Assembly: GCF_016741855.1 (NCBI RefSeq)
Contig: NZ_JAERRH010000012.1
Span: 1 to 64,000, forward strand
DNA: 64,000 nucleotides
Direction: 5' to 3'
DNA from: Streptomyces musisoli
GTDB lineage: Bacteria; Actinomycetota; Actinomycetes; Streptomycetales; Streptomycetaceae
The position numbers and the translations under genes are program-made. Position 1 is the stretch's first letter; the number at the start of each line of letters is the position of its first letter. This document shows, in pieces, positions 24,705 to 33,698 of this stretch. Under the pieces are notes generated by a model. The model worked only from the letters and a program-made list of their open reading frames with translations. It was not told where the DNA came from and did not search any database.

Positions 24705-25730
24705 TCAGAAGACCGACTCGGCCTCGTCCATCCGGTCCTTCGGCACCGTCTTCAGCTCGGTGACCGCCTCGGCGAGGGGCACCATCACGATGTCGGTGCC
24801 GCGCAGCGCGGTCATCCGGCCGAACTCCTCGCGGTGCGCGGCCTCGACCGCGTGCCAGCCGAAGCGGGTGGCGAGGACGCGGTCGTAGGCGGTGGGTACA
24901 CCACCGCGCTGGACGTGACCGAGGATGACCGGCTTGGCCTCCGTGCCCAGGCGCCGCTCCAGCTCGTAGGCGAGGGCGGTGCCGATGCCCTGGAAGCGCT
25001 CGTGGCCGTACTGGTCGATCTCGCCCTTGCCGTAGTCCATGGTGCCGTCGGCGGGGTGGGCGCCCTCGGCGACGCAGACGACGGCGAACTTCTTGCCGCG
25101 GGCGAAGCGCTCCTCGACCATCTTGACCAGGTCGGCGGGGTCGAAGGGCCGCTCGGGCAGACAGATGCCGTGGGCGCCGGCGGCCATGCCGGACTCCAGG
25201 GCGATCCAGCCGGCGTGCCGGCCCATGACCTCCACGACCATCACGCGCTGGTGTGACTCGGCGGTGGTCTTCAGCCGGTCCATCGCCTCGGTGGCCACGC
25301 CGACGGCCGTGTCGAAGCCGAAGGTGCGGTCGGTGGAGGAGATGTCGTTGTCGATCGTCTTGGGCACGCCGACCACCGGGAGGCCGGCGTCGGAGAGCAT
25401 GCGGGCCGCGGTCAGGGTGCCCTCGCCGCCGATCGGGATCAGCGCGTCGATGCCGAACTCCTCGACCATGTCGGCGGCCCCCTCACAGGCCTCCCGCAGC
25501 CGGTCCCGTTCCAGGCGGGAGGAGCCGAGGATGGTGCCGCCGCGGGCCAGGATGCCGCTGACCGCGTCCAGGTCGAGCGCGCGGTAGTGACGGTCGAGCA
25601 GACCTCGGTAGCCGTCCTCGAAGCCGATGACCTCGTCGCCGTACTGCGCCACCGCCCGGTGCACGACCGAGCGGATCACGGCGTTCAGGCCGGGGCAGTC
25701 GCCGCCTGCGGTGAGAACTCCGATGCGCAT
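24705..25730 (-). CDS. pfkA: 6-phosphofructokinase
   Basis: This 341-residue enzyme phosphorylates fructose 6-phosphate in glycolysis. Motifs are LTAGGDCPGLNAVIR (N-terminal phosphate loop), PIGGEGTLTAA and PKTIDNDI with the catalytic TIDND. Gly in GGEGT is the ATP-type residue, while Lys in PKTIDND is found in PPi-type enzymes. This mixed combination is known from actinomycete ATP-PFKs. ATG 25730 has an AGGAG about 12 nt upstream. It is divergent from pta-ackA, with pyk beyond, making a glycolysis/acetate cluster. Confidence 0.95.
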   Translation of the reverse strand: MRIGVLTAGGDCPGLNAVIRSVVHRAVAQYGDEVIGFEDGYRGLLDRHYRALDLDAVSGILARGGTILGSSRLERDRLREACEGAADMVEEFGIDALIPIGGEGTLTAARMLSDAGLPVVGVPKTIDNDISSTDRTFGFDTAVGVATEAMDRLKTTAESHQRVMVVEVMGRHAGWIALESGMAAGAHGICLPERPFDPADLVKMVEERFARGKKFAVVCVAEGAHPADGTMDYGKGEIDQYGHERFQGIGTALAYELERRLGTEAKPVILGHVQRGGVPTAYDRVLATRFGWHAVEAAHREEFGRMTALRGTDIVMVPLAEAVTELKTVPKDRMDEAESVF

Positions 25731-25854
25731 CGTGCTGTGTCTCCTGCTCGCTGTCGGTGCCGGTGAGCCAGTGCCGATTCTTTCACGTCCGCCGGACCGG
25801 TGAAGTCTTGACGGGCGCCTTATCCGGCGGCGGGGGTATTGTCAAGAGGGTTCG

Positions 25855-25870
25855 GCTCACCTCGGTGAGC
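25855..25870 (+). promoter_or_regulatory. Small hairpin in the pta leader
   Basis: GCTCAC (25855-25860) and GTGAGC (25865-25870) form a perfect 6-bp stem with loop CTCG, 60 bp before the pta start. It may affect translation or be incidental. Confidence 0.35.
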
Positions 25871-25930
25871 GATTTTTATGCCGACGACGCGACAGACGCG
25901 ACCGATCGATATGAGGAACGGAGTGGACAC

Positions 25931-28021
25931 GTGACGCGCAGCGTGTACGTGACCGGGATCGACCGGGGGGACGGCCGCCAGGTCGTGGAGCTGGGGGTCA
26001 TGGAACTCCTGACCCGGCAGGTCGACCGGGTGGGGGTGTTCCGGCCGCTCGTGCACGACCGGCCGGACCGGATGTTCGAGCTGCTGCGCTCCCGGTACCG
26101 CCTCTCCCAGGACCCGGCGACCGTCTACGGCATGGACTACCACGAGGCGTCCGCGCTCCAGGCCGAGCAGGGCACCGACGAGCTGGTCTCCACCCTCGTC
26201 GACCGCTTCCACCTGGTGGCCCGCGACTATGACGTCGTCCTGGTCCTCGGCACCGACTTCGCCGACACCCAGCTGCCGGACGAGCTGTCCCTGAACGCCC
26301 GGCTCGCCAACGAGTTCGGCGCCTCGGTGATCCCGGTGGTCGGCGGCCGCAAGCAGACCGCCGAGTCGGTGCTGGCCGAGACCCGCAACGCCTACCGCGC
26401 GTACGACGGGCTCGGCTGCGACGTGCTGGCCATGGTCACCAACCGGGTGGCCCAGCAGGACCGCGACGAGATCGCCGGGCGGCTCGCGGACCGGCTGCCG
26501 GTGCCCTGCTACGTCGTGCCGGACGACCCCGCGCTGTCCGCGCCGACGGTCTCCCAGATCGGGCACGCCCTGGAGGCCAGGGTGCTGCTCGGCGACGACT
26601 CCGGCCTCGCCCGGGACGCGCTGGACTTCGTCTTCGGCGGCGCCATGCTGCCCAACCTGCTGGGCGCCCTGACCCCGGGCTGCCTGGTCGTGACCCCGGG
26701 CGACCGCGCCGACCTGGTCGTCGGCTCGCTGGCCGCGCACAGCGCCGGCACCCCGCCGATAGCCGGCGTGCTGCTGACCCTGAACGAGGTGCCGCGCGAA
26801 GAGATCCTCACCCTCGCCGCCCGCCTGGCGCCGGGCACCCCGGTGCTGTCCGTGGCCGGCAACAGCTTCCCCACCGCCGAGCGGCTCTTCTCCCTGGAGG
26901 GGAAGATGACCGCGGCCACCCCGCGCAAGGCGGAGACCGCGCTCGGCCTGTTCGAGCGGTACGCCGACACCGCCGAACTGGCCCGCCGGGTCTCGGCGCC
27001 GAGCAGCGACCGCATCACCCCGATGATGTTCGAGCACAAGCTGCTCGAGCAGGCCCGATCCGACAAGCGGCGGGTGGTGCTCCCGGAGGGCACCGAGGAG
27101 CGGGTGCTGCACGCGGCGGAGGTGCTGCTGCGCCGGGGCGTGTGCGACCTGACGCTGCTCGGTCCCGAGGACCTGATCCGCAAGAAGGCCGCCGACCTCG
27201 GCATCGACCTCGGAGACACCCGGTTGATCGACCCGGCCACCTCCGAGCTGCGCGACGCCTTCGCCGAGAAGTACGCGCGGCTGCGCGCCCACAAGGGCGT
27301 CACGGTCGAGCTGGCCTACGACGTCGTGTCGGATGTGAACTACTTCGGCACCCTGATGGTCCAGGAGGGCCTGGCCGACGGCATGGTGTCCGGCTCGGTG
27401 CACTCCACGGCGGCCACCATCCGCCCCGCCTTCGAGATCATCAAGACCAAGCCGGAGTCCTCGATCGTCTCGTCGGTGTTCTTCATGTGCCTGGCCGACA
27501 AGGTGCTGGTCTACGGTGACTGCGCGGTCAACCCGGCCCCGAACGCCGAGCAGCTGGCGGACATCGCCATCCAGTCGGCGGGCACGGCCGCGCAGTTCGG
27601 CGTGGAGCCGCGGATCGCGATGCTGTCGTACTCGACGGGCACGTCCGGGTCGGGCGCCGACGTCGACAAGGTGCGCGAGGCCACCGAACTCGCGCGCTCG
27701 CGCCGGCCCGACCTGAAGATCGAGGGCCCGATCCAGTACGACGCCGCCGTCGAGCCGTCCATCGCGGCGACCAAGCTGCCGGAGTCCGACGTCGCCGGGC
27801 AGGCCAGCGTGCTGATCTTCCCCGACCTCAACACCGGCAACAACACCTACAAGGCCGTGCAGCGCTCGGCCGGCGCGATCGCCGTCGGCCCCGTCCTTCA
27901 GGGGCTGCGCAAACCGGTCAACGACCTGTCCCGGGGCGCACTCGTCCAGGACATCGTCTCCACCGTCGCCATCACGGCGATCCAGGCCCAGAACCCGAGC
28001 GAGAAGGCGTCCCAGCAGTGA
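25931..28021 (+). CDS. pta: Phosphate acetyltransferase, long form
   Basis: This 696-residue protein has three regions: an N-terminal P-loop-like BioD/AAA_26 domain (1-190), a DRTGG middle domain (about 200-320) and the catalytic PTA_PTB domain (about 370-690). The last includes VVLPEGTEERVLHAAE, VSGSVHSTAATIRPAFEIIKT and SYSTGTSGSGADVDKVREA. It converts acetyl-CoA and phosphate to acetyl phosphate and works with AckA. GTG 25931 has GGAG at 25920-25923, 7 nt upstream. Longer in-frame starts lack support. The stop overlaps the ackA GTG. Confidence 0.95.
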   Translation: MTRSVYVTGIDRGDGRQVVELGVMELLTRQVDRVGVFRPLVHDRPDRMFELLRSRYRLSQDPATVYGMDYHEASALQAEQGTDELVSTLVDRFHLVARDYDVVLVLGTDFADTQLPDELSLNARLANEFGASVIPVVGGRKQTAESVLAETRNAYRAYDGLGCDVLAMVTNRVAQQDRDEIAGRLADRLPVPCYVVPDDPALSAPTVSQIGHALEARVLLGDDSGLARDALDFVFGGAMLPNLLGALTPGCLVVTPGDRADLVVGSLAAHSAGTPPIAGVLLTLNEVPREEILTLAARLAPGTPVLSVAGNSFPTAERLFSLEGKMTAATPRKAETALGLFERYADTAELARRVSAPSSDRITPMMFEHKLLEQARSDKRRVVLPEGTEERVLHAAEVLLRRGVCDLTLLGPEDLIRKKAADLGIDLGDTRLIDPATSELRDAFAEKYARLRAHKGVTVELAYDVVSDVNYFGTLMVQEGLADGMVSGSVHSTAATIRPAFEIIKTKPESSIVSSVFFMCLADKVLVYGDCAVNPAPNAEQLADIAIQSAGTAAQFGVEPRIAMLSYSTGTSGSGADVDKVREATELARSRRPDLKIEGPIQYDAAVEPSIAATKLPESDVAGQASVLIFPDLNTGNNTYKAVQRSAGAIAVGPVLQGLRKPVNDLSRGALVQDIVSTVAITAIQAQNPSEKASQQ

Positions 28022-29229
28022 CCACCCCCACCCGTGTCCTCGTCCTCAACTCCGGTTCCTCGTCGGTGAAGTACCAGCTGCTGGACATGCGCGACAGCAG
28101 CCGTCTCGCGGTGGGCCTGGTCGAGCGCATCGGCGAGCAGACCTCCCGGCTCAAGCACACCTGCCTGGCCTCCGGCGACACCCGTGAGCACAGCGCGCCG
28201 ATCGCCGACCACGACGCGGCCCTCAAGGCGGTCGCCGAGGAGCTGGGCCGGGACGGCCTCGGCCTGGACTCCCCCGAACTGGCCGCGATCGGGCACCGGG
28301 TGGTGCACGGCGGCATGTTCTTCACCGAGCCCACGGTGATCGACGACGAGGTGCTCGCCGAGATCGAGCGGCTGATCCCGGTCGCCCCGCTGCACAACCC
28401 GGCCAACCTCACCGGTATCCGCACCGCGCAGGCGCTCCGCCCCGACCTGCCCCAGGTCGCCGTCTTCGACACGGCGTTCCACACGACGATGCCGGAGCCG
28501 GCGGCGCGCTACGCCATCGACCCGAAGATCGCCGACCGCCACCGGATCCGCCGCTACGGCTTCCACGGCACCTCGCACGCCTACGTGTCCCGGGAGACCG
28601 CGCGGCTGCTGGGCAAGGACCCGTCCGAGGTCAACGTGATCGTGCTGCACCTGGGCAACGGCGCCTCCGCGTCCGCGGTGGAGAAGGGCCGGTGCGTGGA
28701 CACCTCCATGGGGCTGACGCCTTTGGAGGGGCTCGTGATGGGTACGCGCTCCGGTGATCTGGACCCGGCCGTCATCTTCCATTTGGCGCGGGTCGGCGGA
28801 ATGTCCATGGACGAGATCGACACTCTCCTCAACAAGAGGAGCGGCCTGTTCGGTCTGTGCGGGGACAACGACATGCGGGAGATCCGCCGCCGGATCGACG
28901 AGGGCGACGAAGAGGCCGCTCTCGCGTTCGACATTTACATTCACCGGATCAAGAAGTACATCGGCGCCTATTTCGCGGTGCTCGGCACGGTGGACGCGGT
29001 CGCCTTCACCGCCGGGGTCGGCGAGAACGCGGCTGCCGTGCGGGAGGCGGCGATCGCGGGCCTGGAGGGCCTGGGGCCGGCGGTCGACCCGGAGCGCAAC
29101 GCCGTGCGCGGCGGCGAGCCGCGGCTGATTTCGCCGGAGTCCGCCCGGGTGGCGGTGGCCGTGGTGCCGACGGATGAAGAACTGGAGATCGCGACGCAGA
29201 CCTACGCACTGGTCGGAAAGAACAACTGA
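28018..29229 (+). CDS. ackA: Acetate kinase
   Basis: This 403-residue ASKHA-fold kinase makes ATP and acetate from acetyl phosphate. Signatures are VLVLNSGSSSVKYQL near the N-terminus, the active-site Arg/His segments GHRVVHGG and RRYGFHGTSHAYVS, and FTAGVGENAAAVREA. GTG overlaps the pta TGA (GTGA), so the genes are translationally coupled. The last 300 bp are noticeably less GC-biased than the rest. A weak hairpin (29236-29250) follows the stop. Confidence 0.96.
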   Translation: MTTPTRVLVLNSGSSSVKYQLLDMRDSSRLAVGLVERIGEQTSRLKHTCLASGDTREHSAPIADHDAALKAVAEELGRDGLGLDSPELAAIGHRVVHGGMFFTEPTVIDDEVLAEIERLIPVAPLHNPANLTGIRTAQALRPDLPQVAVFDTAFHTTMPEPAARYAIDPKIADRHRIRRYGFHGTSHAYVSRETARLLGKDPSEVNVIVLHLGNGASASAVEKGRCVDTSMGLTPLEGLVMGTRSGDLDPAVIFHLARVGGMSMDEIDTLLNKRSGLFGLCGDNDMREIRRRIDEGDEEAALAFDIYIHRIKKYIGAYFAVLGTVDAVAFTAGVGENAAAVREAAIAGLEGLGPAVDPERNAVRGGEPRLISPESARVAVAVVPTDEELEIATQTYALVGKNN

Positions 29230-29276
29230 ATAGCAGCACCTGAGCGGTGCGGCACTCATTTGTATCTTCCGCCAGA

Positions 29277-29310
29277 CGGAATATTCCGTAGCGAAACAAA
29301 CCGATAGGAT
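29277..29310 (+). promoter_or_regulatory. pyk promoter region: 12-bp palindrome and leaderless -10 box
   Basis: The perfect palindrome CGGAATATTCCG (29277-29288) sits where a -35 box would be. TAGGAT (29305-29310) ends 6 nt before the pyk ATG, the spacing of leaderless transcripts. The palindrome is a possible operator or activator site. Confidence 0.5.
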
Positions 29311-29316
29311 CGCCCC

Positions 29317-30744
29317 ATGCGCCGTTCGAAAATCGTCTGTACTCTCGGCCCCGCGGTCGACTCCCACGAGATGCTCGTCGCCATGATCGAGGCGGGCATG
29401 AACGTAGCCCGGTTCAACTTCAGCCACGGCACCCACGCCGAGCACCAGGCGCGGTACGACCGCGTCCGGGCCGCGTCCAAGGAGACCGGCCGCCCCATCG
29501 GCGTCCTCGCCGACTTGCAGGGCCCGAAGATCCGCCTGGAGACCTTCGCCGAGGGTCCGGTCGAGCTGGAGCGCGGTGACGAGTTCGTCATCACGACCGA
29601 GGACGTGCCGGGTGACAAGCAGATCTGCGGTACGACCTACAAGGGGCTGCCGGGCGACGTCTCGCGCGGCGACCAGGTCCTGATCAACGACGGCAACGTC
29701 GAGCTGAAGGTCGTGGACGTCGAGGGCCCGCGGGTCCGGACGATCGTCATCGAGGGCGGTGTCGTCTCCGACCACAAGGGCATCAACCTGCCCGGCGCGG
29801 CCGTCAACGTGCCCGCGCTGTCCGAGAAGGACGTCGAGGACCTGCGCTTCGCCCTCCGCATGGGCTGCGACATGGTCGCGCTGTCCTTCGTCCGGGACGC
29901 CAAGGACGTGCAGGACGTCCACCGCGTCATGGACGAGGAGGGCCGCCGGGTCCCGGTGATCGCCAAGGTGGAGAAGCCGCAGGCGGTCGAGAACATGGAG
30001 GAGGTCGTCGCGGCGTTCGACGCCGTCATGGTGGCCCGCGGTGACCTCGCCGTCGAGTACCCGCTGGAGAAGGTCCCGATGGTGCAGAAGCGCCTGGTGG
30101 AGATGTGCCGGCGCAACGCCAAGCCGGTGATCGTGGCGACCCAGATGATGGAGTCGATGATCACCAACTCCCGCCCGACCCGTGCCGAGGCGTCCGACGT
30201 CGCCAACGCGATCCTGGACGGCGCCGACGCGGTCATGCTGTCGGCGGAGTCCTCGGTCGGCGCCTACCCGGTCGAGACGGTCAAGACCATGTCGAAGATC
30301 GTCACCGCGGCCGAGCAGGAGCTGCTCTCCAAGGGCCTGCAGCCGCTGGTGCCGGGCAAGAAGCCGCGCACGCAGGGCGGTTCGGTGGCCCGCGCCGCCG
30401 CCGAGATCGCCGACTTCCTCGGCGGAAAGGGCCTGATCGCCTTCACCCAGTCCGGTGACACCGCGCGCCGGCTGTCCCGCTACCGGGCGACCCAGCCGAT
30501 CATCGCCTTCACCACGGACGAGGACACCCGCAACCAGCTCACCCTCAGCTGGGGCGTGGAGTCGCACGTCGTGCCGTTCGTGAACACCACCGACGAGATG
30601 GTCGACCTGGTGGACCAGGAGATCGCCCGTCTCGGCCGGTTCAGCGCGGGTGACACCGTCATCATCACCGCCGGCTCGCCCCCCGGGGTCCCCGGCACCA
30701 CCAACATGCTCCGCGTCCACCACCTGGGCGGCCAGAGCAACTGA
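29317..30744 (+). CDS. pyk: Pyruvate kinase
   Basis: This 475-residue enzyme converts phosphoenolpyruvate and ADP to pyruvate and ATP. Motifs are RRSKIVCTLGPA, NVARFNFSHGTH, LADLQGPKIRL, the signature VIAKVEKPQAVEN and MVARGDLAVEYP, and the C-terminal allosteric domain (360-475). ATG 29317 is the family start. It lies 6 nt after a TAGGAT box, so the mRNA may be leaderless, although AGGAT could also act as a weak ribosome-binding site. It lies 87 bp after ackA and ends at a strong terminator. Confidence 0.96.
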   Translation: MRRSKIVCTLGPAVDSHEMLVAMIEAGMNVARFNFSHGTHAEHQARYDRVRAASKETGRPIGVLADLQGPKIRLETFAEGPVELERGDEFVITTEDVPGDKQICGTTYKGLPGDVSRGDQVLINDGNVELKVVDVEGPRVRTIVIEGGVVSDHKGINLPGAAVNVPALSEKDVEDLRFALRMGCDMVALSFVRDAKDVQDVHRVMDEEGRRVPVIAKVEKPQAVENMEEVVAAFDAVMVARGDLAVEYPLEKVPMVQKRLVEMCRRNAKPVIVATQMMESMITNSRPTRAEASDVANAILDGADAVMLSAESSVGAYPVETVKTMSKIVTAAEQELLSKGLQPLVPGKKPRTQGGSVARAAAEIADFLGGKGLIAFTQSGDTARRLSRYRATQPIIAFTTDEDTRNQLTLSWGVESHVVPFVNTTDEMVDLVDQEIARLGRFSAGDTVIITAGSPPGVPGTTNMLRVHHLGGQSN

Positions 30745-30773
30745 CGTGCCCCTGAAGGGCTTTGAACGGCACT

Positions 30774-30804
30774 GAGGGCGCCCCCTGCGACAGGGGGCGC
30801 CCTC
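30774..30804. terminator. Terminator between pyk and the Ser-rich protein gene
   Basis: A perfect 14-bp stem (30774-30787 with 30791-30804) has loop CGA. It stands between convergent genes and probably stops transcription from both sides. Confidence 0.88.
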
Positions 30805-30841
30805 GGTGTGTTGCGGCTCCCGAACGGGCTTGTGCGACCGC

Positions 30842-32362
30842 TCAGTCGGTCGTGTACACGTGCATGCCGGGCACGTGCAGGTTGCCGCCGAACTGCGCCG
30901 CCTGGACCACCTTGACGTGGGTGAAGTAGATCAGCGGGATGTTCAGCGGGGGCGGGCTGTCGGGGCTGAAGGTCACCGGGATCAGCCCGAAGAGGTTGCC
31001 CGAGATGCTCTCGGTGTACATCACCGTGTCGCCACCGGTGATGGTGGACGTCGAGCCCTTGGACGCCTGGACGTGGTACGTCTTGTTCGCCTGCTTGTCG
31101 TTCACCGTCTGGTGCAGGTCGCCGATGTCGGTGCCGCCGGAGATGACGTACTTCAGCACCTTCTTCTTGGTGCCGTTGGCCGTCTTCACCTCGACGATGC
31201 CCTGGTAGTCGGCGCCCTTGAGGAGCAGGGAGCTGGCGTTCAGGTACCAGGGGTCGTCCGCCACCGGCACCTTGTTGTCGACGCCGCCCTCGTCCTCGGT
31301 GGCCACCGGGCAGTCCTTGGCGGAGGCGGACTCGCTCGCGGACGGGTCCGGCGTGGCGGTTCCGGCCGTGTCCCCAGCCGTCTTGGCCGCGTCTCCCGCC
31401 GTCTTGGCCGCGTCCCCCGCCGTCTTGGAGACGGTGCCGGCCGTCTTGGAGACGGTGTCGGTGGTGTCCTTGACCGTGTCCGTGGCCTTCTTCGCCGTGT
31501 CCTCGACGGTGTCGGAGACACCGCCGCCCGAGGAGGACGAGCCGGAGCCCGCGTCGGACGACGAGCCCGAGCCGGACGAGCCGGACGAGGACGCCGGCGA
31601 CGAGGACTCGGAGGCGGAGGGCGTCGGGGTCGCGGTCGACGTGCCGGAGTCCTGGTGGCCGCCGGTGAGGATGTCACCGAGCGTGTCGCCGATGGTGTCG
31701 AGGACACCCCCGCCGCCCTGGGTCTGCGACGGCGTCGGCGTGGCCGTTTCGCCGCCCGGGGCCGAGCCCTGGTCGGCGGACCCGGAGTCGGAGCCGGAGG
31801 AGTCCGAGCCGGAGGAGTCCGAGCCGGAGGAGTCCGAGCCGGAGGAGTCCGAGCCGGAGGTCGCGGTCGGCTCGGGCGCGGTCTTGTCACCGGAACCCGC
31901 ATCCGAGCCGGAGCCCGAGCCCGAATCCGAGCCCGAGCCCGAATCCGACGACGAGCTGCCGCCCGTGTCCCCGGCGTCCTGCGTGCCCTTGCCGTCGTCG
32001 CTCGCCGAGGGCGCCGGCGTGGCCGGTTCCTCGGACGTGCTCTGCGACGCGGACGGCGACGGCGAGGCCGAGGGGTCCTTGGAGTCGTCCAGCGCCTTGA
32101 CGCAGTCCTTGTACTCGTCGGCCGTCAGACTCTTGGCCGACGTCGACGGGGACGGGGTGCCGTTGTTGTCGGCGAGGGCCAGCGAGGACGTGAAGCCCAT
32201 GCCCATGAGCACGGCCGTGGGCATCGCCACGGAGGCTATGGCCTTGCCGGCCGGCATGTGGAACCTGGTGAAGAGCGGCTTCCTGGGGGCCGCGTGGCGT
32301 GGCCCGGTTCTCGCGCGGGACCCGTCCACATCGGTCCCGCGGGTCACCTCGTCAGCCGGCAC
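30842..32362 (-). CDS. Secreted/membrane-anchored Ser/Thr/Asp-rich protein with C-terminal folded domain
   Basis: This 506-residue protein begins with a long signal-type N-terminus (basic, then VAMPTAVLMGMGFTSSLALA). A 270-residue low-complexity linker of Ser, Gly, Asp, Pro and Thr follows, including GSDSS repeated five times and a KTAGDAA/VSKTAG helical repeat. The globular C-terminus has two Cys-containing or hydrophobic parts (KDCPVATEDEGG, LIPVTFSPDSPPPLNIPLIYFTHVKVVQAAQ). GTG 32362 is chosen because GGGAGG is 4 nt upstream; it overlaps the preceding gene by 11 bp. It is the third gene of a conserved-looking DUF6230/DUF6114 cluster. The function is unknown and a cell-surface location is inferred. 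Confidence 0.78.
   Translation of the reverse strand: MPADEVTRGTDVDGSRARTGPRHAAPRKPLFTRFHMPAGKAIASVAMPTAVLMGMGFTSSLALADNNGTPSPSTSAKSLTADEYKDCVKALDDSKDPSASPSPSASQSTSEEPATPAPSASDDGKGTQDAGDTGGSSSSDSGSGSDSGSGSGSDAGSGDKTAPEPTATSGSDSSGSDSSGSDSSGSDSSGSDSGSADQGSAPGGETATPTPSQTQGGGGVLDTIGDTLGDILTGGHQDSGTSTATPTPSASESSSPASSSGSSGSGSSSDAGSGSSSSGGGVSDTVEDTAKKATDTVKDTTDTVSKTAGTVSKTAGDAAKTAGDAAKTAGDTAGTATPDPSASESASAKDCPVATEDEGGVDNKVPVADDPWYLNASSLLLKGADYQGIVEVKTANGTKKKVLKYVISGGTDIGDLHQTVNDKQANKTYHVQASKGSTSTITGGDTVMYTESISGNLFGLIPVTFSPDSPPPLNIPLIYFTHVKVVQAAQFGGNLHVPGMHVYTTD
31801..31860. repeat. 15-bp tandem repeat encoding GSDSS units
   Basis: AGTCCGAGCCGGAGG is repeated exactly four times in the reading frame of the Ser-rich protein, with a degenerate copy beside it. 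Array length probably varies between strains by slippage. Confidence 0.85.
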
Positions 32363-32942
32363 TGTGCCTCCCGTTCGCCCCGTTGGCCGGGCTCGTTCCT
32401 GACAGGTCGTTCTCCCACGGCGCCTTGTACGGCCCGGCGGGGCTCGCGTCGCCCACCGGGTCCGTGCCCTGGTGCGGCACCGGAGCCGTTCCGGGGGCAC
32501 CGCCCTCGTCCGGGGCGGCCTCGGCCGGCGGCTGCGCTTGCGGAGGCGCACCCGGCGCCCAGGCCACGGCCAACGCTCCACCGATCAGGGAGAGCAGGAA
32601 GCCCATGACGAAGCCGCCGAAGTTGGCCACGGGGATGGACACCAGTGCCAGCAGGATCGCGGCGACGCCCGCGAAGACGCGCACGTGCTTCTGGAACCAG
32701 AGGCTGATGCCCAGGACGATGAGCAGCACACCGATGATCAGGGATCCGGCTCCCGCGGTGGTCGACATCGCCAGCGTCAGGTGCCCGAGCTGGAGATGGG
32801 CGTACGGGAAGTACATGATCGGAAAGCCGCCGAGCATGACGAACAGACCGGCCCAGAACGGACGCGTGCCCCGCCAGGCGCGGAACTGCAGCCTCCGGCG
32901 GTTGAACTGACCGGGGACGGCGGCAGGAGTCTCGGCGCTCAT
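32352..32942 (-). CDS. DUF6114-family membrane protein
   Basis: This 196-residue protein has a basic N-terminus (FNRRRLQFRAWRGTRP) and four hydrophobic helices (FWAGLFVMLGGFPIMYF, STTAGAGSLIIGVLLIVLGISLWF, FAGVAAILLALVSIPVANFGGFVMGFLLSLIGGALAV). A Pro/Gly/Ala-rich cytoplasmic tail follows. This matches the Streptomyces DUF6114 family, of unknown function. Its 3' end overlaps the Ser-rich gene by 11 bp, and a DUF6230 gene precedes it, so the three proteins probably act together at the envelope. Confidence 0.82.
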   Translation of the reverse strand: MSAETPAAVPGQFNRRRLQFRAWRGTRPFWAGLFVMLGGFPIMYFPYAHLQLGHLTLAMSTTAGAGSLIIGVLLIVLGISLWFQKHVRVFAGVAAILLALVSIPVANFGGFVMGFLLSLIGGALAVAWAPGAPPQAQPPAEAAPDEGGAPGTAPVPHQGTDPVGDASPAGPYKAPWENDLSGTSPANGANGRHSAG

Positions 32943-33059
32943 GGAAAACAGCTCCCTGGTGCGGCGTTGCTGTGGTGGTGATGTGTGCCGCGTGTGAGGA
33001 CGCGGCCGGAGTGGGGACGGGCGGGGGCGCCACCGGCTCCCCCGCCCGTCATCGAGTGC

Positions 33060-33698
33060 TTAGTAGCACTCCTTGACACCCGTCGACAGCGACATGTGAA
33101 GGCCGCTGAGCTTGAAGGTGCCGGCCGTGGTCGCCCACGCCGTCTGCTTCACGCCGACCAGCGTGGCCTTGTCGGCCTGCTGCGCGAAGCCGAAGGGGTT
33201 GGCCTGCTCACCGCCGCCCTTCATGCCCGGACCCTTGGAGGCGTCCTTGGCGGCCACACCGATGTCGATGTTCTCGAACGTCGCGTCGGCGTTGAGGTCG
33301 GCGACGTCGATGTAGATGTTGTCGGCCTGGACCTTGTCGTGGCCCTCGCCGCCGGCGCGCAGGATGAGGCTGACGTTGCCGAAGATCGGCACGTCCGGCG
33401 TGACGACGGACTGGCACAGGTTGGTGATCTCGGCGTGCTTGAACGCCGAGACGGCCACCGGGTGAGCCGTCTTCTTGCCGTCCATCGTGTAGCCGCTGTC
33501 GATGGCGCCGTACTGCTCGAAGCCGGTGCCGACGAGCTGGTCGGCGGACACCTTGAACGACTGGCCGGACACGCTGAACGAGGCGGCGAGAGCGCCCTGC
33601 GCGAGGGCGACACCTATACACGCCGTGGCGGCCACGCTGGGCACCATGACCACAGCGAACCGCTTCCATCTGGTCCCGCCACGCACCTGGGACTCCAT
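33060..33698 (-). CDS. DUF6230-family secreted protein
   Basis: This 212-residue protein has a membrane-crossing N-terminus (RWKRFAVVMVPSVAATACIGVALAQGALA), then a beta-rich domain (SFSVSGQSFKVSADQLVGTG, then IYIDVADLNADATFENIDIG). It ends STGVKECY. Homologues are annotated DUF6230, sometimes cholesterol esterase, which the sequence does not support since no GxSxG serine motif is visible. ATG 33698 has AAGGAGG 5 nt upstream. It is the first gene of the DUF6230-DUF6114-Ser-rich operon. Confidence 0.82.
   Translation of the reverse strand: MESQVRGGTRWKRFAVVMVPSVAATACIGVALAQGALAASFSVSGQSFKVSADQLVGTGFEQYGAIDSGYTMDGKKTAHPVAVSAFKHAEITNLCQSVVTPDVPIFGNVSLILRAGGEGHDKVQADNIYIDVADLNADATFENIDIGVAAKDASKGPGMKGGGEQANPFGFAQQADKATLVGVKQTAWATTAGTFKLSGLHMSLSTGVKECY

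Noticed and set aside
25808..25842. TTGACG and TATTGT as a pta promoter
   Set aside because: They are 23 bp apart, too far for a normal sigma-70-type promoter.
27898..30723. 941-codon minus-strand frame opposite ackA and pyk
   Set aside because: Both genes below it are certain. The frame is a GC-bias shadow with a His/Val/Asp-rich, non-protein-like composition.
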